Assembly: GCA_951813575.1 (NCBI GenBank)
Contig: OX638375.1
Location: forward strand, 3,946,752 to 4,010,751
Direction of reading: 5' to 3'
Length of the DNA: 64,000 bases
Source: Candidatus Binatia bacterium
Lineage (GTDB): Bacteria > Desulfobacterota > Binatia > UBA9968 > JAJDTQ01
Shown: positions 8,536-17,645 of the stretch, one piece after another
Numbering within the stretch: the first letter of the stretch is position 1
How the letters are laid out: the number at the start of each line of letters is the position of its first letter
Translations under genes and position numbers: made by a program
The notes under the pieces: model-generated
The model's input: only the letters and a program-made list of their open reading frames with translations
Told to the model about the DNA's origin: nothing
Databases searched by the model: none

Positions 8536-8763
8536 ATCGCGATTCCAGCGCGGGCGGCGGCTGTGCTCACCACCTCAGCGTTCCCGGCGTTGGAATTCGT
8601 CGTGCGCTAATGAGGCGACAGCATCTGTGAAGCTGGTGTACGTGCTAGCTCGATACTCAACGCGTACCTTATCCCTGACCAAATGCTTCTGCACGAGTAG
8701 GGTCAGAGCCGCTCCCAATGCAGCCGCCAGCGCTCCCGCGAGAAAACTGATAGTCAATTCCAT
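8497..8763 (-). pseudogene. Small membrane-anchored protein, frameshifted and truncated
   Basis: From the ATG at 8763 the frame gives an N-terminal transmembrane helix (SFLAGALAAALGAALTLLV, residues 5-23) and then VRVEYRASTYTSFTDAVASL, ending at a stop at 8575. Reading on in the next frame without a gap gives VVSTAAARAGIAIYGES and VVAKLARF, clearly the same coding style. This points to a single extra base around 8576. The continuation ends at the deletion junction near 8497, facing the truncated nuclease. Product unknown; it resembles small hypothetical membrane proteins. Confidence 0.6.
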
Positions 8764-9180
8764 TGCCAGTTTCTCCTTTCAAGCCTTCTTGAACTGCGCG
8801 GACGCCGTGTCCGCCAACAAACGCAACGACCGGCGGGCATGTCCAGCCAGCGGCTGGCTGCAACTCAACGCCACCAGATGCGCCTCAAAATCCCCATCCG
8901 CCTTCCGCATATGACTCTGTTCCGCTTTGCGTTTCTCCAACGCCGCCTCCACACCTTCCTCCACGAATCGACAACTGGCCGGTGTCTCCGCCCACGCCCC
9001 GCCTGGATCCCCGCTTTCGCGGGAATGATGTTTCGTAAAATTTCCGATAACCCTACTCTATCGCTCAACCTCACTTACAGTAACATTCCCCCAAAACCCC
9101 CTCCTTCCTTGCAAATCCCATCCCACTTGCCTCCCGAGCCTCTCCTTGCTTCCAGCTTCTGCAACATTGGGGTTCATGAT
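8764..9180. other. Mostly non-coding stretch before the first hydantoinase gene
   Basis: No confident gene was found. A 61-codon minus-strand frame with a GTG start (8779-8964, EEGVEAALEKRKAEQSHM...) lies directly upstream of the small membrane-protein relic and could be a leader partner, but it has no clear ribosome site. From about 9050 to 9180 the sequence is pyrimidine-rich and less GC-rich than the rest, consistent with a promoter region. Confidence 0.4.
9003..9029. repeat. Short dispersed palindromic repeat, copy 2
   Basis: CTGGATCCCCGCTTTCGCGG with flanking GAATGATG is the inverse complement, with a few changes, of the repeat at 2128-2155. The CCCGC/GCGGG stem is kept. Confidence 0.6.
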
Positions 9181-9237
9181 CCTATAAAATGCAACTATAT
9201 TAAAATAGTTATGACTGATTCCCGAGGTCGATACATG
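9181..9237 (+). promoter_or_regulatory. Leader shared with 22439-22495
   Basis: CCTATAAAAT at 9181 (a -10-like box) is followed 30 bases later by ATGACTGATTCCCGAGGTCG and then ATACATG. Nearly the same arrangement occurs at 22439 (CCTATAAAT, then ATGAGTGATTCCCGAGGTGG, then ATACATA). The conserved CGAGGT provides the ribosome-binding site for the start at 9235. No convincing -35 was seen. Confidence 0.5.
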
Positions 9238-11334
9238 GTCGGCGTGGATGTCGGCGGCACCTTCACCGACTGCGTGATCCTGGACAGCGCCGGCAAGCTG
9301 ACCATCGGCAAGGCGCTGTCGACGCCGGACGACTTCTCGCGGGGCGTCATCGAATCCCTGGCGGACGGGGCCGCCAATCTCGGCCTGCCGTCCGTGGACG
9401 GTCTGCTGCGCTCGACCCGCCTTTTCTTCCACGCCTGCACGGTGGCCGACAACACCCTCATCACCCGGAGCGGAGCGCGGACGGGGCTGGTGGTGACCCG
9501 GGGTTTTCCGGACACCTTCCTGATGATGCGGGGCAATGTGACCTACGGTCTCACGGAGGCCGAGGGCCAGCACATCGCGGCCCTGGAGAAGCCCGAGCCG
9601 TTGGCGCCGCGAAGCCTGACCGAGGGCGTGCAGGGACGCATCGACTACAAGGGCTCGGTGCTGATTGACGCCGATGACCGGCAGATCGAGGAGGTGGTGG
9701 AACGGCTGGTGGCCAAGGGCGTCGAGTCGGTGGCCGTGTGCCTCTTGTGGTCCATCGCCAACGACGCCCACGAGAAGGCCGTGGCCGACGTCATCCGCCG
9801 GAAGCACCCCGGGATACATGTGAGTTGCTCCAGCGACGTGGCGCCGTTCCTGGGGGAGTACGAACGCACGGCCACTACCATCTTCAACGCCTATATCGGC
9901 CCCCGGATCGCTTCGTACCTGCGCAACCTTCGGCAAAGCCTGGCGGACAGGGGGCTCGGCAACGACCCCCTGGTGATGCAGGCCTACGGCGGCATGCTCA
10001 GCATCGAGGCGACATCCCAGCGGTCCATCGGCGCCCTGGAATCCGGACCCGCGGCCGGGGTGGTGGGCAGCAAGTTCATCGGCGACCTGATCGGCGAGCC
10101 CAACGTTCTGGCCGCGGACATGGGCGGCACCACCTTCAAGGTCAGCCTGGTGCGGAACGGCGTCATCGAGCGCGATTACCAGCCGGTGTTCGAGCGCTAC
10201 CGCATCCTGGCGCCCAAGATCTGGGTGGCGTCCATCGGCGCGGGCGGCGGCAGCATCGCCTGGATCGACCCCACGGCGGGTTTGCTCAAGGTCGGCCCTC
10301 AGGGGGCGGGCGCCGCTCCGGGCCCTGTGGCCTACGGTCTCGGCGGCGCCGAGCCCACGGTGTGCGACGCGGACGTGGCCCTGGGGTATCTGAACCCGGA
10401 CTATTTCCTGGGCGGCCGTCTCTCGCTCAACAAGGAAGGGGCCATGGCCGCCATCGAGGAACGCATCGCCAGGCCCCTGGGTATGAGTGTCGTGGACGCC
10501 GCGGGCGGGATCTTCCGGATCATCAACGCCCACATGAGCGACCTCATCCGCCGCTGCACGGTGGAGCGCGGGTACGATCCCCGGGAGTTCACCATGGTGG
10601 CCATGGGCGGGTCCGCGCCCGTGCACGTGGCGCGCTGTGCGCTTCAACTCCGCGTGGGCAAGGTGGTGGTTCCGTTGACGGCTTCGGTCCACGCGGCCAC
10701 CGGGCTGATCTCCGCGGACGTCACCTACGAGTACGGCATGTCGGATCACGTGGTGGCGCCGCTGGACCCCGTCCGCCTCAACGCCGGGTTCGAGACATTG
10801 CGCGCCCGCGCCGCCGCGGACCTGGCCGGCGCCGGCTTCCAGGACGAGGGTACCGAGATCCTGCGGAGCGTGGACATGCGTTACCGCTACCAGGTCAACG
10901 AGATCAACGTGCCGGTGCCGGGGCGGGAGCCGGTGGGGGACGATGATCTGGAGCGGCTTTATGCCCGGTTCGACGATCTCTACGAGCAGTCTTTCGGGCA
11001 GGGGGCCGGGTATCCGGAGGCGGGCCGGGAGATGCTGTCGTTGCGAGTTACGGCCATCGGCAAGCTGGCCCGCCCGTCGGTGCAAAGGGGCGGTCTGGCG
11101 CCGGGCGATGCGCGGGAGGCCCGGAAGGGGACACGGGAGGCGTACTTCGAGGAGTATGGAGACTTCACCCGCACCGACATCTACGATTTCGGGCGCCTGT
11201 CTCCGGGCGCCGCCATTGCCGGCCCGGCCATCATCGAGACGCCGGTCACCACCATCGTGGTGAACCCCAACGACCGCGCGGAGATGGACGCGTTCCGGAA
11301 TATCGTGATCCACGTCGGCCAGGAGGCAATATGA
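9235..11334 (+). CDS. hyuA: Hydantoinase/oxoprolinase subunit A-like (copy 1)
   Basis: An approximately 699-aa protein of the HyuA / acetone-carboxylase-beta family, ATP-dependent enzymes that open cyclic amides or activate ketones for carboxylation. The ASKHA nucleotide site is visible as GVDVGGTFTD (residues 3-12), DMGGTTFKVS (about 295-304) and a GAGGGSIAWID loop. The start at 9235 has GAGG seven bases upstream; an alternative ATG at 9211 would add MTDSRGRY and has no ribosome site. The hyuB partner starts at 11331, overlapping this stop. A closely similar copy lies at 13390. The substrate is not determinable. Confidence 0.88.
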   Translation: MVGVDVGGTFTDCVILDSAGKLTIGKALSTPDDFSRGVIESLADGAANLGLPSVDGLLRSTRLFFHACTVADNTLITRSGARTGLVVTRGFPDTFLMMRGNVTYGLTEAEGQHIAALEKPEPLAPRSLTEGVQGRIDYKGSVLIDADDRQIEEVVERLVAKGVESVAVCLLWSIANDAHEKAVADVIRRKHPGIHVSCSSDVAPFLGEYERTATTIFNAYIGPRIASYLRNLRQSLADRGLGNDPLVMQAYGGMLSIEATSQRSIGALESGPAAGVVGSKFIGDLIGEPNVLAADMGGTTFKVSLVRNGVIERDYQPVFERYRILAPKIWVASIGAGGGSIAWIDPTAGLLKVGPQGAGAAPGPVAYGLGGAEPTVCDADVALGYLNPDYFLGGRLSLNKEGAMAAIEERIARPLGMSVVDAAGGIFRIINAHMSDLIRRCTVERGYDPREFTMVAMGGSAPVHVARCALQLRVGKVVVPLTASVHAATGLISADVTYEYGMSDHVVAPLDPVRLNAGFETLRARAAADLAGAGFQDEGTEILRSVDMRYRYQVNEINVPVPGREPVGDDDLERLYARFDDLYEQSFGQGAGYPEAGREMLSLRVTAIGKLARPSVQRGGLAPGDAREARKGTREAYFEEYGDFTRTDIYDFGRLSPGAAIAGPAIIETPVTTIVVNPNDRAEMDAFRNIVIHVGQEAI

Positions 11335-13154
11335 CGGCAACCGGCAACGGCAACGTCGATCCCATCACCCTCGAGATCCTGTCGCACCGGCTGTACCAAA
11401 TCGCCCGGGAGATGGGCATCACCCTGGAGCGGGTCGGCGGCACCGTGAACACGACGCAGCAACACGACTACATGGCGTCGCTCTACACCGCCGACGGAGA
11501 CGTGCTGTCGGCGGGCGAGTCCCTGGGCCAGCACGTGGCCTGCGCCGGCGTCGCCGTGAAGAAGATCATCGAGCGGTTCGAGGACGGCGAGGGCATCGAT
11601 CCCGACGATGTCTTTCTGCTGAACGATCCGTACGTGGCGGCGATCCACCAGTCCGACGTCTACGTCATCGCTCCCATTCACCATGAGGGCCGCCGCATCG
11701 CCTGGAGCGCCACCTTCGTCCACGTCATGGACATCGGCGCCATGTCGCCGGGCGGCAACTCTCCCGGGGCCACGGAAATCTGTCACGAGGGGCTGCGGGT
11801 GCCCGGGCTCAAGCTGGTGGAGCGCGGCAAGCTCCGCCAGGACGTCTTCGACACCCTCCTGAACATGACCCGGCAGCCGGTGATGGTGGGGCTGGACCTC
11901 AAGTGCGAGATCGCCGCCAACAACATCGCCAAGGCGCGGATCCAGGAGATCGCCGGCCAGTACGGCCCTGAGCTCCTGGAACAGGTGGCGGCGGAGATCA
12001 TCCAGTATACCGAGTCGGTGCTGCGCGAGCGCATCGGCGAGTTCGCCGACGGCTCCTGGAGCGACACCGCGCTCATCCAGGGAGACGAGACCTGGAAGAT
12101 GCAGCTCACCCTGAACAAGCAGGGCGACCGCCTGATCTTCGACTTCACCGGCAGCGATCCCCAGGCGAGGACGGGCATCAACATGCCGTACCACGCGACC
12201 TTCGGGACCTGCTTCGCCGCGGTCCTGGAGACCCTCGGATACGATATCCCTCGGAACCACGGCGCCTTCGCCCCCATCGAGATCGTCGCTCCGCCGGGGA
12301 CGGTGGTCAATGCCCAATACCCCGCCCCGGTGTCGCTGAACACCACCTCGGGCGCCGCCACCTGCCGCTACCTGGCGCCCGCGGTGTTGATGCAGATGCT
12401 GGCCACCAGCGAGAGCTGGCGGCACGAGGTGATGGCGTCCAACGCGGGCCACCGTTTCGCCCGCCACGCCGGCGTCAACCAGTACGGCCGGTACTACGTG
12501 TCGAGCCTCTCCGAAGGGGCCATCGACGGATACGGCGCCCGCGCTGGCAAGGATGGGGTGGATTCGGGCGGCCGCGGCTGGCACTCGTGCCAGAACGTCG
12601 AGTGGGTGGAGCAGAATTTCCCCATCCTCTACCTGTTCCGGCGCCACCTGATGGACGGAGCCGGGGCCGGGCGCTACCGGGGCGGGGCCGGCGCGGAGAC
12701 GGCGCTGACGGTGCACGATGCCCCCGAGGGCGGCATCAAGGGCGTGGCGCTGGGAGTCTCGGGGTTGCGGAACTCGGGGCAGGGCGTCTTCGGCGGCCTG
12801 TCCGCCGCCCCCAGCTTGCTGGTGCTGAAGGAAGACACCGCAGTCTGGGACGCGATCCGGGAGAACCGCCACCCGGAGGACGTGGAGGCCATGGGCGGCA
12901 CCTCGGAGATGTTGCCGTATTGCGACTTCGACCTGCGCGACGGCGGCGTCCTGTACATGCGCATGGCCAGCGGCGGAGGGTACGGGGACCCGCTGGACCG
13001 GGACCCCGAGGCGGTGCTGCGGGATGTGGTCAACGGCATCGTCTCGGCGGAGTCGGCCCGGGACATATACGGCGTCGCCCTCGACGATTCGGAAACACGG
13101 GTTGACGATGCCGCCACGGAAGCGCTCCGCGCCCGGATCCGGAAGCAGCGCTAG
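11331..13154 (+). CDS. hyuB: Hydantoinase/oxoprolinase subunit B-like (copy 1)
   Basis: A 607-aa partner of HyuA, of the HyuB / acetone-carboxylase-alpha type. The N-terminus DPITLEILSHRLYQIAREMG and the GGTVNTTQQHD and SAGESLGQHVA blocks are family features, as is the C-terminal GGGYGDPLDRDPE. Its start overlaps the hyuA stop (ATGA), so the two subunits are translationally coupled and probably form one complex. The copy at 15554 has the same length and is very similar. Hydantoin, oxoproline or ketone substrates are all possible. Confidence 0.88.
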   Translation: MTATGNGNVDPITLEILSHRLYQIAREMGITLERVGGTVNTTQQHDYMASLYTADGDVLSAGESLGQHVACAGVAVKKIIERFEDGEGIDPDDVFLLNDPYVAAIHQSDVYVIAPIHHEGRRIAWSATFVHVMDIGAMSPGGNSPGATEICHEGLRVPGLKLVERGKLRQDVFDTLLNMTRQPVMVGLDLKCEIAANNIAKARIQEIAGQYGPELLEQVAAEIIQYTESVLRERIGEFADGSWSDTALIQGDETWKMQLTLNKQGDRLIFDFTGSDPQARTGINMPYHATFGTCFAAVLETLGYDIPRNHGAFAPIEIVAPPGTVVNAQYPAPVSLNTTSGAATCRYLAPAVLMQMLATSESWRHEVMASNAGHRFARHAGVNQYGRYYVSSLSEGAIDGYGARAGKDGVDSGGRGWHSCQNVEWVEQNFPILYLFRRHLMDGAGAGRYRGGAGAETALTVHDAPEGGIKGVALGVSGLRNSGQGVFGGLSAAPSLLVLKEDTAVWDAIRENRHPEDVEAMGGTSEMLPYCDFDLRDGGVLYMRMASGGGYGDPLDRDPEAVLRDVVNGIVSAESARDIYGVALDDSETRVDDAATEALRARIRKQR

Positions 13155-13204
13155 GGGCCTGTTTCTAGGGGCGGCCAGCGGCCCCCAGCGCTTTGGGTCC
13201 GGCC

Positions 13205-13345
13205 GTGGAATTTCACCAGAACGGCGGGACGCTGTCCCGTCGCTGCCGCGAGCGGGAATTCGCCGCGCTCACCGATGAAGAGGTTGAACGGATCGAGGTC
13301 GTATACCGGGATGTATTCACGGATGGGATGGCGCCCGTGCCTTGA
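13205..13345 (+). pseudogene. C-terminal remnant of a Fic-family protein
   Basis: A 46-codon frame between the two hydantoinase pairs reads EFHQNGGTLSRRCRE, then REFAALTDEEVERIE and VYRDVF. This is the extreme C-terminal pattern of the Fic/Fic_N class of AMP-transferases (a QNGG-LS-RAREREFAALTDEEV-type ending). The catalytic HPFxxGN core is absent. It ends 44 bases before the next gene start. It is probably debris from a gene lost when the hydantoinase modules were joined; recognition is from memory of the family. Confidence 0.5.
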
Positions 13346-13389
13346 TTTGTCACGACGCCGCGTGGCAATCTGGCCGAAGGAACGTCTTC

Positions 13390-15486
13390 ATGGAATACAT
13401 CATCGGCGTCGACATCGGCGGCACCTTTACGGATTGCGTGGTCTTGGACAGCGACGGGAAGCTGACCATCGGAAAGGCGCTCTCGACCCCGCATGACTTT
13501 TCCGTGGGCGTGGTCGACGCGCTCCACAACGCCACCGAGAACCTGGGGCTGCCGGACATCGGCGCTCTCCTTTGCTCCACACGCCTGTTCTTCCACGCCT
13601 GCACGGTGGCCGACAACACGCTCATCACCCGTGCCGGGGCCGTTACCGGCCTGGTGGTCACCGAGGGCTTTCCGGACACGTTCCTGATGATGCGGGGCAA
13701 CGTGCACCTGGGGCTGACGGAGACCGAATCCTCTCACGTGGCGGCGCTGGAGAAGCCCGAGCCGATGGTTCCGCGGGGGCTCACGGAAGAAGTGCCGGGC
13801 CGGATCGACTACAAGGGATCGGTGCTCGTCGAAACCGACGTCCGGCGGATCGAGGAGGTCATCAACCGGCTGGTGGACAAGGGGGTGGAGTCCGTTGCCG
13901 TCTGCCTGCTCTGGTCCATCGCCAACAACGCCCACGAGAAGGCCGTGGCGGATGTGGTCCGCCGCACGCACCCCGAGGTCCACGTAAGCTGCTCCAGCGA
14001 CATCGCGCCTTTCCTGGGGGAATACGAGCGCACCACCACGACCATCTTCAGTTCCTACATCGCTCCCAAGATCGTCGCCTACATGCGCAGCCTTCAGGGG
14101 AAGCTCGCCGGCAACGGGCTCCGGAGCGCCCCCCTCGTCATGCAGGCCTACGGCGGCATGCTCAGCATCGAGGCGACCTCGCAGAAAGCCATCGGGACCC
14201 TGGAATCCGGGCCCGCCGCCGGAGTCGTGGGCAGCAAGTTCATCGCGGATCTGATCGGCGAGCCCAACGTTCTGGCCACCGACATGGGCGGCACCACCTT
14301 CAAGGTCAGCCTGGTCCGGGGAGGCCTCATCGAGCGCGACTTCCAGCCCGTGTTCGAGCAATACAGCATCCTGGCGCCGAAGATCTGGGTGGCGTCCATC
14401 GGCGCGGGAGGCGGGAGCATGGCCTGGATCGACGACAAGTCGGGCCTGCTGAAGGTCGGCCCCCAGGGAGCGGGCGCCTCTCCCGGCCCCGTGGCCTACA
14501 GTCTCGGTGGAACCGTGCCCACCGTGTGCGATGCCGACGTGTTCCTGGGTTATCTCAACCCCGGGTACTTTCTGGGGGGCCGTATGACCCTGGACAAGGA
14601 TGCGGCCGCCGCCGCCATCGAAGAGCGGATCGCCAAGCCGCTGGACATGACCACGGTCCAGGCCGCCGGCGGGATCTTCCGCATCATCAATGCCCACATG
14701 AGCGACCTCATCCGCCGCTGCACGGTGGAGCGCGGATACGACCCGCGGGAATTCGCCATGGTGGCCATCGGCGGATCGGCTCCCGTCCATGCGGCCCGCT
14801 GCGCCGTGCAGCTCGGGGTGCGCAAGGTGGTTATTCCGCTGACCGCTTCGGTCCACGCCGCCACCGGGCTGATCTCCGCGGACGTCACCTACGAGTACGG
14901 CATGTCCGACCACGCGGTGGTTCCGCTGGACCCGGTCCGTCTCAACGGGGGCTTCGACCAACTGTGCGCCCGCGCCGCCGAAGACCTGGACAGTGCGGGT
15001 TTCCGGAAGGACGACACGGTGATTCTCCGGAGCCTCGACATGCGGTATCGCTACCAGGTCAACGAGCTCAACGTCCCGGTTCCCGGCTCGGGTCCGTTGC
15101 GGGAAGCCGATCTGGAGCAGCTCTACGGCCGGTTCGACGAGCAGTACGAGCAGTCCTACGGAAAAGGCTCCGGGTATCCGGAAGCGGGCCGGGAGATGCT
15201 GTCGCTCCGGGTCACCGCCATCGGCAAGCTGGCGAAGCCGGCGGTTCACAAGATCCCCGTCGAGCCAGGCGATGCCCTGGAGGCCCGCAAGGAGCGGCGC
15301 GCCGTGTACTTCGAGGAATACGAAGACTTCACGGCCACGGATATCTACGATTTCGGACGTTTGTCGCCGGGCATGAGCATCGCCGGACCGGCCGTCATCG
15401 AGACCCCGGTGACCACCATCGTGGTGAACCCCAAGGACCGGGCGGAGATGGACGCGTTCCGTAACGTCGTGATCCATGTCGGCTAG
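13390..15486 (+). CDS. hyuA: Hydantoinase/acetone-carboxylase-beta-like subunit (copy 2)
   Basis: A 698-aa HyuA-family protein that parallels copy 1 along its whole length. ATP-site blocks are GVDIGGTFTD (residues 6-15) and DMGGTTFKVS. The ATG at 13390 gives the same N-terminus as copy 1. It is followed after 67 bases by its hyuB partner and then by a small zinc-ribbon subunit like acetone carboxylase gamma. That three-gene set favours an ATP-dependent carboxylase over a simple hydantoinase, though this is inference from gene order. Confidence 0.87.
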   Translation: MEYIIGVDIGGTFTDCVVLDSDGKLTIGKALSTPHDFSVGVVDALHNATENLGLPDIGALLCSTRLFFHACTVADNTLITRAGAVTGLVVTEGFPDTFLMMRGNVHLGLTETESSHVAALEKPEPMVPRGLTEEVPGRIDYKGSVLVETDVRRIEEVINRLVDKGVESVAVCLLWSIANNAHEKAVADVVRRTHPEVHVSCSSDIAPFLGEYERTTTTIFSSYIAPKIVAYMRSLQGKLAGNGLRSAPLVMQAYGGMLSIEATSQKAIGTLESGPAAGVVGSKFIADLIGEPNVLATDMGGTTFKVSLVRGGLIERDFQPVFEQYSILAPKIWVASIGAGGGSMAWIDDKSGLLKVGPQGAGASPGPVAYSLGGTVPTVCDADVFLGYLNPGYFLGGRMTLDKDAAAAAIEERIAKPLDMTTVQAAGGIFRIINAHMSDLIRRCTVERGYDPREFAMVAIGGSAPVHAARCAVQLGVRKVVIPLTASVHAATGLISADVTYEYGMSDHAVVPLDPVRLNGGFDQLCARAAEDLDSAGFRKDDTVILRSLDMRYRYQVNELNVPVPGSGPLREADLEQLYGRFDEQYEQSYGKGSGYPEAGREMLSLRVTAIGKLAKPAVHKIPVEPGDALEARKERRAVYFEEYEDFTATDIYDFGRLSPGMSIAGPAVIETPVTTIVVNPKDRAEMDAFRNVVIHVG

Positions 15487-15553
15487 ACACCACACTAGCG
15501 TCCTGCCTCACGAATAGCGTAACGTACGCGCGCGAGAACTCTGGGAGGCAAAC

Positions 15554-17377
15554 ATGACCAAGACCCGAAATGGCGGCGTCGATCCCATCACCATGGAGAT
15601 CCTGTCGCATCGGCTGCATCAGATTGCCCGGGAGATGGGTATCACGCTCGAACGGGTGGGCGGCACCGTCAACACCACGCAGCAGCACGACTACATGGCC
15701 TCGCTCTATACCGCGGAAGGCGACGTGCTGTCGGCGGGCGAGTCCCTGGGCCAGCACGTGGCCTGCGCCGGCTTCGCGGTGAAGAAGATCATCGAGCGGT
15801 TCGAGCACGGGGACGGCATCTATCCCGACGACGTCTTCCTGCTGAACGATCCCTACCAGGCGGCCATCCACCAGTCCGACGTCTACGTGCTTTCCCCCAT
15901 CTATCACCAGGACCGTCGCGTCGCCTGGAGCGCCACCTTCGTCCACGTCATGGACATCGGCGCCCTGTCCCCGGGCGGCAACTCTCCCGCGGCGACGGAC
16001 ATCTGTCATGAGGGCGTGCGCATTCCGGGCATCAAGCTGGTGGAGCGGGGAAAGCTTCGTAGCGACGTTTTCGACGCCTTCGTGACCATGACGCGGCAGC
16101 CGATCATGGTGGGACTGGACCTGAAGTGCGAGATCGCCGCCAACAACATCGCCAAGGCCAGAATGCAGGAGCTCGTGGCCGAGCACGGCCCCGAGATGCT
16201 GGAGGCCGTGTCCAGGGAGATCATCCGCTTTACCGAATCGGTGCTGCGGGAACGCATCCGGGAGTTCGCCGACGGCTCCTGGAGCGAGACCGGGCTCATA
16301 CAGGGCGATGAGACCTGGAAGATGCATCTCACCCTGACCAAGCAGGACGACCGCCTGATCTTCGACTTCACCGGTAGCGACAAACAGGCCAGCACCGGCA
16401 TCAACCTGCCGTACCACGCCACCTACGGCACCTGCTTTGCCGCGGTCCTCTCCACCATCGGTTTCGATATTCCCAAGAACCACGGCGCCTTCGCGCCCAT
16501 CGAGGTGATCGCTCCCCCGGGAACCGTGGCCAATGTGCAGTACCCCGGACCGGTGTCGCTGAACACCACCTCCGGCGGCGCCACGGCCCGCTATCTGGCG
16601 CCCGCGGTGATGACGCAGATGCTCGCCACCAACGAGCACTGGCGGAATGAGGTGATGGCCCACGACGCCGGGCACCGTTTCGCCCGTCACGCCGGGGTCA
16701 ACCAGTACGGCCGGTACTACGTGTCCAGCCTTTCGGAAGGGGCCATAGACGGCCGTGGCGCCCGCGCGGACAAGGACGGCGTGGACTCGGGGGGCCGGGG
16801 CTGGTCGTCGTGCCAGAACGTCGAGTGGGTCGAGCAGAACTTTCCCATCCTGTATCTCTTCCGGCGCCACTTGAAGGACGGAGCGGGTGCCGGACGGTTC
16901 CGCGGCGGCACCGGCTCGGAGACCGCCCTGACGGTCCACGACGCTCCCGAAGGGCAGATCCGCGGCGTGGCGTTGGGGGTGGCGGGCCTGCGGAACTCGG
17001 GCCAGGGACTCTTCGGCGGCCTTTACGGCGCCCCCAGCCTGCTGGTGCTGAAGGAAGAGACCAACATCTGGGACACGATGGGGGAGAACCGGCACCCGGT
17101 GGACGTGGAAGCCATGGGCGGCACCTCGGAGATGCTGCCCTACTGCGACTTCGACGTGAAGGACGGAAGTGTACTGTACATGCGGTTGGCCAACGGCGGC
17201 GGCTACGGCGATCCGCTGGACCGGGACCCCGAAGCGGTGCTGCGGGATGTAGCCAACGGCCTTGTTTCGCACGAAGTGGCGCGGGATATCTACGGCGTGG
17301 CCCTCAGTTCCTCGCAAACGGAGGTGGACGCGGCCGCCACGGAGGAGCTTCGCGCCGGAATTCGGGCACAGCGTTGA
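15554..17377 (+). CDS. hyuB: Hydantoinase/acetone-carboxylase-alpha-like subunit (copy 2)
   Basis: A 607-aa HyuB-family protein, same length as copy 1, with the DPITMEILSHRL start, GGTVNTTQQHD, GESLGQHVA and the C-terminal GGGYGDPLDRDPE block. GGGAGGCAAAC lies just upstream of the ATG. It is probably the large catalytic subunit paired with the HyuA at 13390. The gamma-like subunit begins 16 bases after its stop, so the three genes form an operon. Confidence 0.88.
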   Translation: MTKTRNGGVDPITMEILSHRLHQIAREMGITLERVGGTVNTTQQHDYMASLYTAEGDVLSAGESLGQHVACAGFAVKKIIERFEHGDGIYPDDVFLLNDPYQAAIHQSDVYVLSPIYHQDRRVAWSATFVHVMDIGALSPGGNSPAATDICHEGVRIPGIKLVERGKLRSDVFDAFVTMTRQPIMVGLDLKCEIAANNIAKARMQELVAEHGPEMLEAVSREIIRFTESVLRERIREFADGSWSETGLIQGDETWKMHLTLTKQDDRLIFDFTGSDKQASTGINLPYHATYGTCFAAVLSTIGFDIPKNHGAFAPIEVIAPPGTVANVQYPGPVSLNTTSGGATARYLAPAVMTQMLATNEHWRNEVMAHDAGHRFARHAGVNQYGRYYVSSLSEGAIDGRGARADKDGVDSGGRGWSSCQNVEWVEQNFPILYLFRRHLKDGAGAGRFRGGTGSETALTVHDAPEGQIRGVALGVAGLRNSGQGLFGGLYGAPSLLVLKEETNIWDTMGENRHPVDVEAMGGTSEMLPYCDFDVKDGSVLYMRLANGGGYGDPLDRDPEAVLRDVANGLVSHEVARDIYGVALSSSQTEVDAAATEELRAGIRAQR

Positions 17378-17393
17378 CGGAGGGCGCTGGCGA

Positions 17394-17645
17394 ATGAAGC
17401 GACTGTTTAGAGAGAACCTGGAACTGGAAGACGAGTCCGGCAGCCCCCGGGTGGTGTGCGCCCGCTGCGGCTTCGACTTCGGCGGCGAGCAGGAGTGGCG
17501 CGAGCGGGGCCACACGAAGCGGCAGTCCCCTACGGCGGGCGGCCCCCTGATGAAGGACCTCGAGGGGCAGTTCCTGCTGGAACAGCTCTTTTGCCCGCAG
17601 TGCAAGACCCTGCTCGACTCGCAGATCGTGGAGGTCGAGCCGTGA
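17394..17645 (+). CDS. Acetone carboxylase gamma-like zinc-ribbon subunit
   Basis: An 83-aa protein with two Cys pairs, CARCGFDF (residues 22-29) and CPQCKTLL (about 67-74), that would bind one zinc ion. The layout and the LEGQFLLEQLFCPQC segment match the small gamma subunit family of acetone/acetophenone-type carboxylases (Acetone_carb_G), although this protein is shorter than the roughly 160-aa acetone carboxylase subunit. It lies directly after hyuA-hyuB copy 2, in the order expected for a three-subunit carboxylase. Its stop overlaps the next start (GTGA). Confidence 0.65.
   Translation: MKRLFRENLELEDESGSPRVVCARCGFDFGGEQEWRERGHTKRQSPTAGGPLMKDLEGQFLLEQLFCPQCKTLLDSQIVEVEP

Noticed and set aside
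8839-9234. Extending the first hydantoinase A gene upstream to about 8839
   Set aside because: The added residues are not family-like, and they cross a dispersed repeat and a promoter-like AT-rich stretch. The ribosome site supports 9235.
13160-13190. Possible terminator after the first hyuB
   Set aside because: GGGGCGGCC and GGCCCC can pair only with a bulge and no T-run follows, so termination is not supported.
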